A stretch of DNA of 11,915 bases from an uncultured Bacilli bacterium (GTDB lineage: Bacteria; Bacillota_I; Bacilli_A; RF39; UBA660). The stretch spans positions 1 to 11,915 of the forward strand of contig CANQCH010000021.1 of NCBI GenBank assembly GCA_947589165.1, written 5' to 3'. The position numbers were made by a program, and so were the translations under genes. This document shows, one piece after another, positions 5,737 to 11,915 of this stretch. Below the pieces are notes generated by a model that saw only the letters and a program-made list of their open reading frames with translations, was not told the DNA's origin and ran no database searches. Numbering within the stretch: position 1 is the stretch's first letter; every line of letters starts with the position of its first letter.

Positions 5737-7851
5737 ATGCAAAAGAAAACAACAGTTAAAATTCCCAAATTACTTATTTTGGCTGTTGTTTTTTTGTTTG
5801 CGGCCGCCATTATTAAACTAGCATATATTGTGTTAAGTGAAAAAGTCGATGGCATTAATTTAAAAGAAAAAGCTTTATCAATAACGACGGTAAAACAAAC
5901 TTTACCATCTTCTCGGGGTAGTATTTTTGATATCAATGGTGATGTTTTAGCCCAAACGGTCAATTCTTATACTTTAATTGCTTATCTTGCCGAATCGCGC
6001 ACCACCGATCCTGATAATCCCCAACATGTCGTGGATAAAGAATTAACGGCCGAGAAATTAGCTCCGATATTAAAAATTGATCAAGAAAAAATTCTTAATT
6101 ATTTAAATCAAGAAGGTAAATATCAAGTTCAATTTGGGACGGCGGGAAATAATTTAACCGAAAATACTAAAAGTAAGATTGAAGCTTTAGACTTACCGGG
6201 ACTCGATTTTTTAGTAAGTAAGCAACGGTATTATGAAAAATCGGGTTTTGCTTCATACATAATTGGTTATGCCAAAGAAAATGATGAAGGGGTAATTGAA
6301 GGCGCCTTGGGCGTGGAAAAATATTATGATGACGTTTTATCCGGTGTCGATGGTTATAAAGAATTCCAAAAATATACGGCCGGCAATTATCAAATCCCTA
6401 ATACACCAACGCGAATTCGAGATGCTATTAATGGTTCCGATATTTATTTAACTATTGATAGTAATATTCAGTTAATTGTGGAAAAGGCTGTTAGTTCTTT
6501 AGCGAAAGAAGCAACGATGGATTGGATGGTATTTACAGTTATGGATGCGAAAACCGGGGCCATCGTGGCGAGTGCGACAAGTCCCAATTTTAATCCCAAT
6601 GATACTAATACCATTAAAGAATATATGAATCCGTTGGTTAGTTATCAATACGAACCCGGTTCCGTTATGAAAATATTTTCTTTTGCTTCCGCGATTGAAG
6701 ATGGCAAGTACAATGGTAGTGAAACTTATAAATCCGGTTCAATTGAAGTGGCTGATGCCACCATTCGTGATTCTAACCGAACTGGGTGGGGAACTATTAG
6801 CTTTGATTTAGGTTTTGCTAATTCCTCGAACGTTGCGGCAACCATTTTATCCCAACGTTTAGGGGGTGCAACCTTAAAAAAATATTATCAAGATTTAGGC
6901 TTTGGTAGTCCGACGGGTATTGAACTATCTAATGAAGCGAGTGGTGATATTGGTTTTAAATATCCGGTGGAAATAGCTAACGCTTCCTTTGGCCAAGGGC
7001 TAACCGTAACGCCAATTCAAATTTTACAAGCGGTTAGTTTTGTGACTAACGAAGGAACGACGATAAAACCTTATATCGTTGATAAAATTATCGATAGTGA
7101 TGGTAACGTTACCTATCAAGGTAAAAGAACGGAAGCCCGGAAGGTCTTTAGCGCAACGACAGCTACCAAGATGCAACAATTAATGGCCGATGTAATTGAT
7201 TTTGGGACTGGTAAACCATATAAGACAGATAATGTAAGTTTAATTGCGAAAACCGGGACTGCCCAAATTGCGGATCCTAATGGGGGCTATTTAGGTGGCG
7301 AATATAATTATATTAAAAGTATCGCCGGCATTTTTCCCAAAGAAAATCCGAAATATATCGTGTATGTGGCCAATAAAAAAATGGTAGCTTCTACTAAGAC
7401 CATGGCGGATGCCGTAACTACTGCGATCGAAGAAATTGCTAGTTATGCCAAATTAACTGATAAAAAAAGTGATGTCGATTATAGTAAAATAATTTATTTA
7501 GATAATTATCTTAGTAAAAATGTTACCGATGTAGCTAATACTTTAAATGATCAAAAATTAGTCCCAGTAATAATAGGAAATGGAAATTATATTATTAATC
7601 AATATCCTTTAAAAAATACGACCGTCATGGCCGGTAGTAAAGTATTTCTTTTAACAAACTATCAAAATATTACCATCCCAGATTTAACGCATTGGAGTCG
7701 CAACGAAGTGCAAACTTTTTGTAATTTAGCTAATTTAAAATGTAGTTTTAAAAACTATGGTTATGTCATCAATCAAAGTCTGCCATCGGGTAGTTCTATT
7801 GCAGAAGATTCCCAATTAGAAATTGAACTGGCGCCAGCGATTAGCCCTTAA
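5737..7851 (+). CDS. Class B penicillin-binding protein (divisome transpeptidase) with PASTA domains
   Basis: This 704-residue protein is a monofunctional peptidoglycan transpeptidase that cross-links septal wall from the outer face of the membrane. In order it has a short cytoplasmic N-terminus, a membrane helix (about 11-33), the start of the PBP dimer domain at RGSIFDINGDVLA (60-72), and a transpeptidase domain with the three active-site motifs SVMK (Ser309 nucleophile, Lys312), SSN (363-365) and KTG (505-507). Two PASTA-like domains follow (about 585-645 and 646-702), as in PBP2x, SpoVD and B. subtilis PBP2B. Gene order after ftsL fits the division enzyme (FtsI/PBP2B-like) rather than the elongation one. 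The ATG is preceded by the purine-rich AGAGGTTAGGA (5723-5733). The gene starts 12 bases after ftsL and is the last of the operon; no clear intrinsic terminator follows. Confidence 0.96.
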   Translation: MQKKTTVKIPKLLILAVVFLFAAAIIKLAYIVLSEKVDGINLKEKALSITTVKQTLPSSRGSIFDINGDVLAQTVNSYTLIAYLAESRTTDPDNPQHVVDKELTAEKLAPILKIDQEKILNYLNQEGKYQVQFGTAGNNLTENTKSKIEALDLPGLDFLVSKQRYYEKSGFASYIIGYAKENDEGVIEGALGVEKYYDDVLSGVDGYKEFQKYTAGNYQIPNTPTRIRDAINGSDIYLTIDSNIQLIVEKAVSSLAKEATMDWMVFTVMDAKTGAIVASATSPNFNPNDTNTIKEYMNPLVSYQYEPGSVMKIFSFASAIEDGKYNGSETYKSGSIEVADATIRDSNRTGWGTISFDLGFANSSNVAATILSQRLGGATLKKYYQDLGFGSPTGIELSNEASGDIGFKYPVEIANASFGQGLTVTPIQILQAVSFVTNEGTTIKPYIVDKIIDSDGNVTYQGKRTEARKVFSATTATKMQQLMADVIDFGTGKPYKTDNVSLIAKTGTAQIADPNGGYLGGEYNYIKSIAGIFPKENPKYIVYVANKKMVASTKTMADAVTTAIEEIASYAKLTDKKSDVDYSKIIYLDNYLSKNVTDVANTLNDQKLVPVIIGNGNYIINQYPLKNTTVMAGSKVFLLTNYQNITIPDLTHWSRNEVQTFCNLANLKCSFKNYGYVINQSLPSGSSIAEDSQLEIELAPAISP

Positions 7852-7864
7852 AAAGAAAAAAATA

Positions 7865-7893
7865 TTGCCATTAGGCTTGGTAAATGGTATAAT
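7865..7893 (+). promoter_or_regulatory. rpsU promoter
   Basis: TTGCCA (7865-7870), 17 bases, then consensus TATAAT (7888-7893) with TGG at 7885-7887. It is a strong extended -10 promoter with a predicted start near 7900 and a leader of about 26 bases. It begins 13 bases after the penicillin-binding protein gene ends. Confidence 0.8.
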
Positions 7894-7903
7894 ATTTATA
7901 CCA
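7885..7903. repeat. 19-bp perfect palindrome over the rpsU -10 and start point
   Basis: TGGTATAA (7885-7892), TAT, TTATACCA (7896-7903) form 8-base inverted arms with a 3-base centre. The left arm is the extended -10 itself and the right arm spans the predicted transcription start, a position typical of a repressor operator. Because one arm is constrained as a promoter, chance is a serious alternative. Confidence 0.5.
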
Positions 7904-7925
7904 AAAACGGAAGGGAGGGCGATTA

Positions 7926-8111
7926 ATGACTAAAGTAGTTGTTCAAGGTGGAGATCTTGATGCCGCAATGCGGAAATTCAAAACTAAATTTGCGAGAAGT
8001 GGAGTCCCTTCTGAATGGAAAAAAAGAAAATGCTATTTAAAACCAAGCATTAAAAGAAGAAATAAAAAAGAAGAAGGAATCAAAAATTCCCGGAAACATA
8101 ATCATGATTAA
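7926..8111 (+). CDS. rpsU: Small-subunit ribosomal protein bS21
   Basis: bS21 is a small, very basic protein of the 30S platform near the 3' end of 16S rRNA, where it affects initiation. The 61-residue product has the family pattern: a VVVQGGDLDAAMRKFK start, then RSGVPSEWKKRKCYLKPS and a Lys/Arg-rich C-terminus with the conserved KPSIKRRNKK stretch. The start has a strong binding site, GGGAGGG (7913-7919), 6 bases before the ATG. It is monocistronic, with a promoter before it and a terminator after it. In many Bacillota rpsU lies some genes downstream of hrcA-grpE-dnaK-dnaJ; here it is immediately upstream of hrcA. Confidence 0.95.
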   Translation: MTKVVVQGGDLDAAMRKFKTKFARSGVPSEWKKRKCYLKPSIKRRNKKEEGIKNSRKHNHD

Positions 8112-8136
8112 TCAATCCTAAGGGATTGATTTTTTT
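8110..8136 (+). terminator. rpsU intrinsic terminator
   Basis: A 9-base-pair stem, AATCAATCC (8110-8118) with GGATTGATT (8123-8131), has a TAAG loop and a T tract at 8130-8136. The stem begins within the rpsU stop codon. Confidence 0.88.
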
Positions 8137-8147
8137 ACCAAAATATT

Positions 8148-8175
8148 TTAGCAGTTATATATTGACAAGTGCTAA
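8148..8175. promoter_or_regulatory. Degenerate second CIRCE-like inverted repeat
   Basis: TTAGCAGT (8148-8155) and AGTGCTAA (8168-8175) are inverted arms matching the clear CIRCE downstream, with one mismatch in the left arm and a 12-base instead of an 11-base gap. The right arm starts directly after the -35 TTGACA, so an occupied site would cover the -35. It may be a weak HrcA site or a decayed duplicate. Confidence 0.5.
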
Positions 8176-8190
8176 ACATAATATTATAAT
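8162..8190 (+). promoter_or_regulatory. Consensus heat-shock operon promoter
   Basis: TTGACA (8162-8167), exactly 17 bases, then TATAAT (8185-8190): a perfect vegetative sigma-factor promoter. Transcription should begin near 8197, inside the CIRCE element. Strong promoter plus repressor operator is the normal way HrcA controls this operon. Confidence 0.93.
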
Positions 8191-8194
8191 GATA

Positions 8195-8221
8195 TTAGCA
8201 CTGTGAAACGAGTAGTGCTAA
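8195..8221. promoter_or_regulatory. CIRCE operator (HrcA binding site)
   Basis: TTAGCACTG (8195-8203), 9 bases, TAGTGCTAA (8213-8221) match the CIRCE consensus TTAGCACTC-N9-GAGTGCTAA in all but the innermost base of each arm. It covers the predicted transcription start, so HrcA bound here would block initiation. Heat or unfolded protein normally relieves this repression. Confidence 0.95.
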
Positions 8222-8235
8222 AAAGAAGGATTGAT

Positions 8236-9264
8236 ATGGACGAACGGAAACGAAAATTATTAAAAGAAATCGTTGAGGTTTATATTAAAACTGTTAAACC
8301 GGTGGGATCCAAAGCCTTATGTAATAAATTTAAATGTTCAAGTGCCACGATTCGTAATGAAATGGCTCATTTAGAAGAATTAGGTTATTTGGAAAAGAAC
8401 CATATTAGTAGTGGTCGGATTCCGAGTGAAAAAGGCTACAAATACTACGTAAAAAATTTAATGGAACCGGAAAAGCTTAATGGTAAAGATATGTTAAAAT
8501 TACAAACCATCTTTGCTAATCATGATTTAGAGTTATCCGATGCCATTACACAATGTATGGAAATCATTAGTGAGTTAACCAATTATACTAGTGTGGTTTT
8601 AGGTAATTCGAGTAAAGATAATTTGTTATTACAAATAAATATTATTACCATTAGCCCTAATCAAGTAGTCGCAGTCGTTTGTACCGACAAAGGTCATGTG
8701 GAAAATAAAACCTTTAATTTAAAAGAAGGAACGGATTTAAATGAATTAATAAAGGTTAGTGAGCTAATTAATAAAAGATTGGTGGGAACGCCAATTGATG
8801 AAGTTAGTGAAAGGCTCGAATTAGAAATTAAACCGATAATTCAAAAACAAATTAAACAATACGAAACTATTTATCATATTTTCTATGATGCCTTTAATGA
8901 CTTTGTTCTAAATAATAGTAATAATGTTCACATGAGTGGGCGCACGAAAATATTTGAACAACCCGAATATAATAATGTTGATGAAATAAAACGCCTTGCT
9001 AATAAATTGGAAGATATGGCTTTTATAAAAAAAATCGAATCCAATGAAGCTAGTGACGATGAAGTAAAAATTTATATTGGGGAAGAAACGGAATTTGATC
9101 CGAATGTAACTATTATTCGGAAAAAATATACAATTAATGGAGAAGAAAAAACTATTGCGATTATTGGCCCTAAACGAATGGATTACCAACGAATCGTAAG
9201 CTTACTTAATTATATTGATGCCGAGGTTGATAGTAGAAAGGAAGAATATGGAAACAACGAATAA
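8236..9264 (+). CDS. hrcA: Heat-inducible transcription repressor HrcA
   Basis: HrcA represses chaperone operons by binding CIRCE as a dimer. The 342-residue protein starts MDERKRKLLKEIVE, the usual family N-terminus. It has a winged-helix DNA-binding domain (about 1-70) with the recognition region CSSATIRNEMAHLEELGYL from residue 34 and the hallmark GRIPSEKGY (60-68). A GAF-like dimerisation core follows, with the insert domain, and the conserved GPKRMDYQRIVSLLNYI near the end (from 311). A longer frame starting with GTG at 8203 was rejected because that codon is inside the CIRCE element; AGAAGGA (8224-8230) lies 5 bases before the ATG at 8236. It leads hrcA-grpE-dnaK, overlaps grpE by 17 bases, and autoregulates. 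Confidence 0.97.
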   Translation: MDERKRKLLKEIVEVYIKTVKPVGSKALCNKFKCSSATIRNEMAHLEELGYLEKNHISSGRIPSEKGYKYYVKNLMEPEKLNGKDMLKLQTIFANHDLELSDAITQCMEIISELTNYTSVVLGNSSKDNLLLQINIITISPNQVVAVVCTDKGHVENKTFNLKEGTDLNELIKVSELINKRLVGTPIDEVSERLELEIKPIIQKQIKQYETIYHIFYDAFNDFVLNNSNNVHMSGRTKIFEQPEYNNVDEIKRLANKLEDMAFIKKIESNEASDDEVKIYIGEETEFDPNVTIIRKKYTINGEEKTIAIIGPKRMDYQRIVSLLNYIDAEVDSRKEEYGNNE

Positions 9265-9784
9265 AGCAAATGCCAAAACAAAGAAAAAGGTTAAAGAAGT
9301 TAAAAAGAAAGTAACTGGGGGTCGAACTAATAAAGCTGACCAAAAGTTAAAAAATGAAAATCTAGCACTTAATGAAAAAATATTACGATTAAGTGCCGAA
9401 ATGCAAAATATGCGCCGCCGTTATGACGAAGAAAAAATGCAGCTTTGTAAATATGAAGGCGAGGAATTAATTTTAAAACTCTTAACAGTCGTTGATAATT
9501 TTGAAAGAGCGATAAAACTTGATGATAGTAATTTAACTGATGAATTATCCAAGTTTTTAGAAGGTTTTAAAATGATTTATAGCAATATTAAAAGTATTTT
9601 AGAAAATATGGAAGTAAAAGAAATAGATTGCTTAAAACAAGCCTTTGATCCAAATACGATGGAAGCGGTCTTAACTGCGCATGAAGATGGGATTGAAGCC
9701 GGTATCGTTTTAGATGTTTTACAAAAAGGTTATATGTATAAAGATAAAGTAATTCGACATGCCATGGTGCGTGTTAGTGAATAA
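9248..9784 (+). CDS. grpE: Nucleotide exchange factor GrpE
   Basis: GrpE dimers release ADP from DnaK to restart the chaperone cycle. The 178-residue protein has the long-helix region with AEMQNMRRRYDEE, then NFERA, and the C-terminal beta domain with FDPNTMEAV (133-141) and GYMYKDKVIRHAMVRVSE (161-178), matching the family's GY-KDRVLRPAMV signature. The N-terminus (about 1-37) is strongly lysine-rich, whereas this segment is usually acidic in GrpE. The ATG at 9248 is chosen because AAAGGAAG (9237-9244) precedes it; the longer frame from 9215 or 9218 lies further inside hrcA without such a site. The gene overlaps hrcA by 17 bases and ends 34 bases before dnaK. Confidence 0.95.
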   Translation: METTNKANAKTKKKVKEVKKKVTGGRTNKADQKLKNENLALNEKILRLSAEMQNMRRRYDEEKMQLCKYEGEELILKLLTVVDNFERAIKLDDSNLTDELSKFLEGFKMIYSNIKSILENMEVKEIDCLKQAFDPNTMEAVLTAHEDGIEAGIVLDVLQKGYMYKDKVIRHAMVRVSE

Positions 9785-9818
9785 TAATACTCAAAATAAA
9801 GGAAAGGAATGATTAGAT

Positions 9819-11642
9819 ATGAGTAAAATTATTGGGATTGATTTAGGAACAACAAACTCTTGTGTTGCTGTTTTAGAAGGAGGCGAACCAAAGGTTATTC
9901 CGAATCCAGAAGGTAATCGGACAACACCTTCCGTGGTAGCCTTTAAAGGTGATGAAGAATTAGTGGGGGAAGTTGCCAAAAGACAAGCGGTAACTAACGT
10001 TAAAAATACGATTTCTTCCATTAAAAGAAAAATGGGGACTAGTGAAAAAGTTGAAGCTAATGGTAAGAAATGGACGCCTGAAGAAATTAGTGCGAAGATT
10101 TTAGCTAAACTTAAAAAAGATGCCGAAAGTTATTTAGGCGAAAAAGTAACGAAAGCCGTTATTACGGTACCTGCTTACTTTAATGATGCCGAAAGACAAG
10201 CAACGAAAAATGCTGGTAAAATTGCGGGTTTAGAAGTCGAAAGAATTATTAATGAACCAACCGCGGCAGCTTTAGCCTATGGTTTGGATAAACAAGATAA
10301 ACTTCAAACTATTTTAGTTTATGACTTAGGGGGCGGAACCTTCGATGTTTCTATTTTGGAATTAGGTGATGGTGTATTTGAAGTTAAAGCAACCAGTGGT
10401 AATAATCGTTTAGGTGGCGATGATTTTGATAAAAGAGTATCTGATTATCTTGTTGAAGAATTTAAAAAAGAACATAATGTAGATTTAAGTAAAGATGCCA
10501 TGGCGATGCAAAGAATTAAAGATGCGGCCGAAAAAGCAAAAAAAGATTTATCTGGAATGACAAATGCCCAAATTTCCTTACCATTTATTAGTCAATCTGA
10601 TGAAGGTCCATTACATATGGAAATGACTTTATCAAAGGCTAAATTTGAAGATTTATGTCGCGATTTATTTGATTCAACTTTGGAACCAGTTCGTAAAGCC
10701 TTAAAAGATGCTAAATTAAAAACAAGTGATATTGATAAAGTTATTTTAGTTGGTGGTTCAACCCGAATTCCTTATATTCAAGAATTAGTTAAAAAAGAAT
10801 TAGGTCAAGAACCAAATAAAAGTGTTAACCCTGATGAAGTTGTAGCCATGGGGGCAGCTATTCAAGGTGGGGTCTTAACGGGTGAAGTTGATGATATCGT
10901 TTTACTAGATGTTACACCTTTATCTTTAGGGATTGAAACCCTTGGTAATGTAATGACCGTTTTAATTCCAAGAAATACGACGATTCCAACTAGCAAGAGT
11001 CAAGTCTTTTCAACCGCGGTTGATAATCAACCGGCCGTTGATATCCATGTTTTACAAGGAGAAAGACCAATGGCTAGCGATAATAAAACTTTAGGTAACT
11101 TCCAATTAACGAATTTACCTCCGGCTAAAAGAGGAGTTCCTCAAATTGAAGTAACCTTTGATATTGATGCCAACGGTATTGTTAATGTTAAAGCTAAAGA
11201 TTTAGGCACCAACAAAGAACAATCTATTACCATTACTTCTAGTACTAATCTTTCTGATGAAGAAATTGATAAGATGGTAAAAGAAGCCGAAGCCAATAAA
11301 GATGCTGATGAAAAGAAAAAAGAAGAAGCCGAAATTCGTAATAATGCTGATGCTATGATTTTCTCAACCGAAAAAGCTTTAGAAGATTTAGGTGATAAAG
11401 TAAGTGCTGATGATAAGAAAAAAGCCGAAGACTTAGTTGCTGATTTGAAAAAAGCTTTAGAAGGTAGTGATCTTGATGATATTAAGAAAAAGACCGAAGA
11501 ATTAAATAAAATGGCAATGGATTTAGCGGCCAAAGTTTACGAACAAGCGGCGAAAGAAAATAAAGAAGCCGAAGCCAATAATGCTAATAGCAACAATGAT
11601 GATCATGAAAAAGTAGAAGATGCTACTTACGAAGAAAAATAA
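9819..11642 (+). CDS. dnaK: Chaperone protein DnaK (Hsp70)
   Basis: DnaK binds exposed hydrophobic peptides and releases them in an ATP-driven cycle with DnaJ and GrpE. The 607-residue protein is full length for Gram-positive DnaK. The nucleotide-binding domain has IGIDLGTTNS (5-14), NEPTAAALAYGL (145-156), DLGGGTFDVS (169-178) and VGGSTRIP (311-318). The interdomain linker with LLDVTPLSLG is around Asp364, followed by the beta substrate-binding domain and a Lys/Glu-rich helical lid. The tail (about 580-607) is Asn- and Glu-rich and ends DATYEEK. The binding site is GGAAAGGA (9801-9808), 10 bases before the ATG. Expression should be heat-inducible through the hrcA promoter; no separate promoter is visible. 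The usual downstream dnaJ is absent, replaced by pepF. Confidence 0.99.
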   Translation: MSKIIGIDLGTTNSCVAVLEGGEPKVIPNPEGNRTTPSVVAFKGDEELVGEVAKRQAVTNVKNTISSIKRKMGTSEKVEANGKKWTPEEISAKILAKLKKDAESYLGEKVTKAVITVPAYFNDAERQATKNAGKIAGLEVERIINEPTAAALAYGLDKQDKLQTILVYDLGGGTFDVSILELGDGVFEVKATSGNNRLGGDDFDKRVSDYLVEEFKKEHNVDLSKDAMAMQRIKDAAEKAKKDLSGMTNAQISLPFISQSDEGPLHMEMTLSKAKFEDLCRDLFDSTLEPVRKALKDAKLKTSDIDKVILVGGSTRIPYIQELVKKELGQEPNKSVNPDEVVAMGAAIQGGVLTGEVDDIVLLDVTPLSLGIETLGNVMTVLIPRNTTIPTSKSQVFSTAVDNQPAVDIHVLQGERPMASDNKTLGNFQLTNLPPAKRGVPQIEVTFDIDANGIVNVKAKDLGTNKEQSITITSSTNLSDEEIDKMVKEAEANKDADEKKKEEAEIRNNADAMIFSTEKALEDLGDKVSADDKKKAEDLVADLKKALEGSDLDDIKKKTEELNKMAMDLAAKVYEQAAKENKEAEANNANSNNDDHEKVEDATYEEK

Positions 11643-11654
11643 AAAGGATAAATA

Positions 11655-11697
11655 AAAGGAGAGGGAACTCTCCTTTATCCTAGTTAATGAAGGAGAG
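11655..11697 (+). promoter_or_regulatory. Intergenic hairpin with alternative pairing to the pepF ribosome binding site
   Basis: AAAGGAGAG (11655-11663) and CTCTCCTTT (11668-11676) form a 9-base-pair stem with a GGAA loop; GGAT (11646-11649) and ATCC (11677-11680) could extend it across a bulge. No T tract follows, so it is a poor intrinsic terminator. The same 3' arm CTCTCCTT (11668-11675) is fully complementary to AAGGAGAG at 11690-11697, the pepF binding site, across a 14-base loop. The two pairings exclude each other. Confidence 0.6.
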
Positions 11698-11700
11698 AAC

Positions 11701-11915
11701 ATGAAAAGAGCCGATTATCCCGAAAGTACGAAATGGAATGTTCAAGATTTATATGCAGATGAAGAAACTTTTAATGCGGCTTATGCCGAATTTAAGGCCG
11801 AACTAAAAAAATATAGTAAATGGCAAAATCATCTTTTGGATAATGCTGATACCTTATTTGAAGCTTTAGAATTTGATAATAAAATGTCCAAGAATATGGA
11901 ACAATTAATTATTTA
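11701..11915 (+). CDS. pepF: Oligoendopeptidase F, N-terminal part (runs off the window)
   Basis: PepF is a cytoplasmic M3-family zinc metallopeptidase that cuts short oligopeptides. Only 71 codons plus two bases are present. They match the family N-terminus: an R-x-x-YPESTKWNVQDLYADEETF pattern (from residue 3) followed by the helical stretch with LLDNADTLFEALEF. The HExxH zinc motif lies far beyond the window, so activity cannot be judged. The ATG has a strong binding site, AAGGAGAG (11690-11697), 3 bases upstream, which is close. The gene lies 58 bases after dnaK with no clear promoter of its own, so it may be read through from the heat-shock operon. Confidence 0.85.
   Translation, partial: MKRADYPESTKWNVQDLYADEETFNAAYAEFKAELKKYSKWQNHLLDNADTLFEALEFDNKMSKNMEQLII

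Noticed and set aside
7852..7884. A terminator after the penicillin-binding protein gene
   Set aside because: The inverted repeat around 7861-7896 has no T tract after it and coincides with the rpsU promoter, so termination is not supported.
8203..8235. Longer hrcA starting at GTG 8203
   Set aside because: The codon is inside the CIRCE operator and close to the transcription start; ATG 8236 has a good SD and the family N-terminus.
9215..9247. Longer grpE starting at 9215 or 9218
   Set aside because: No good SD precedes these codons and the overlap with hrcA would grow; ATG 9248 has AAAGGAAG upstream.
11141..11533. Minus-strand open frame of 130 residues within dnaK
   Set aside because: It is antisense to the Lys/Glu-rich DnaK lid; its Ser-rich composition is a codon mirror, and dnaK is unmistakable on the + strand.

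Overview
The window is AT-rich (by eye about one third G+C) chromosomal DNA carrying thirteen genes, all on the + strand. It looks like a low-G+C Bacillota, class Bacilli, perhaps one of the small-genome gut lineages near the Erysipelotrichales, RF39 or Mollicutes. The evidence is Bacilli-type gene content (mraZ-rsmH-ftsL-pbp, and hrcA-grpE-dnaK behind a CIRCE operator), AGGAGGTGAT-type ribosome binding sites, and promoters that all have a 17-base spacer. The genetic code is standard: rsmH stops with TGA and tryptophan is TGG. A PASTA penicillin-binding protein shows that the cell makes peptidoglycan, so it is not a wall-less mollicute. The exact taxon cannot be settled from this sequence.

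Region 1 (1-979): a membrane-anchored, glutamate-rich protein of unknown function with its own promoter and terminator. Region 2 (959-2943): a two-gene overlapping operon with an SDR reductase and a YnbB-type PLP enzyme. The pairing matches YmfI and YnbB of Bacillus subtilis, which help install 5-aminopentanol on elongation factor P; I infer a translation-factor modification operon. Region 3 (2946-4010): a single unrecognised, apparently all-helical protein with its own promoter and a strong terminator. Region 4 (3999-7851): a short division and cell-wall operon, mraZ-rsmH-ftsL-pbp, preceded by four MraZ boxes (GTGG every 10 bp). Region 5 (7865-8136): rpsU alone, with its own promoter and terminator. 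Region 6 (8148-11642): the HrcA heat-shock operon hrcA-grpE-dnaK, with a consensus promoter, a clear CIRCE and a degenerate second CIRCE-like repeat; dnaJ does not follow. Region 7 (11643-11915): a hairpin-containing gap and the start of pepF, cut by the window edge.

Most of the window is housekeeping. The less ordinary signals are the paired EF-P modification genes, the doubled HrcA operator, two mutually exclusive RNA pairings before pepF, a recurring TGGTAnnAT extended -10 element, and two unrecognised proteins. Four start codons were moved from the longest open frame to a downstream ATG (mraZ, hrcA, grpE and the helical protein) because the longer starts fall inside operators, ribosome binding sites or the upstream gene. 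I see no tRNA, rRNA, CRISPR array, insertion sequence or clear riboswitch.
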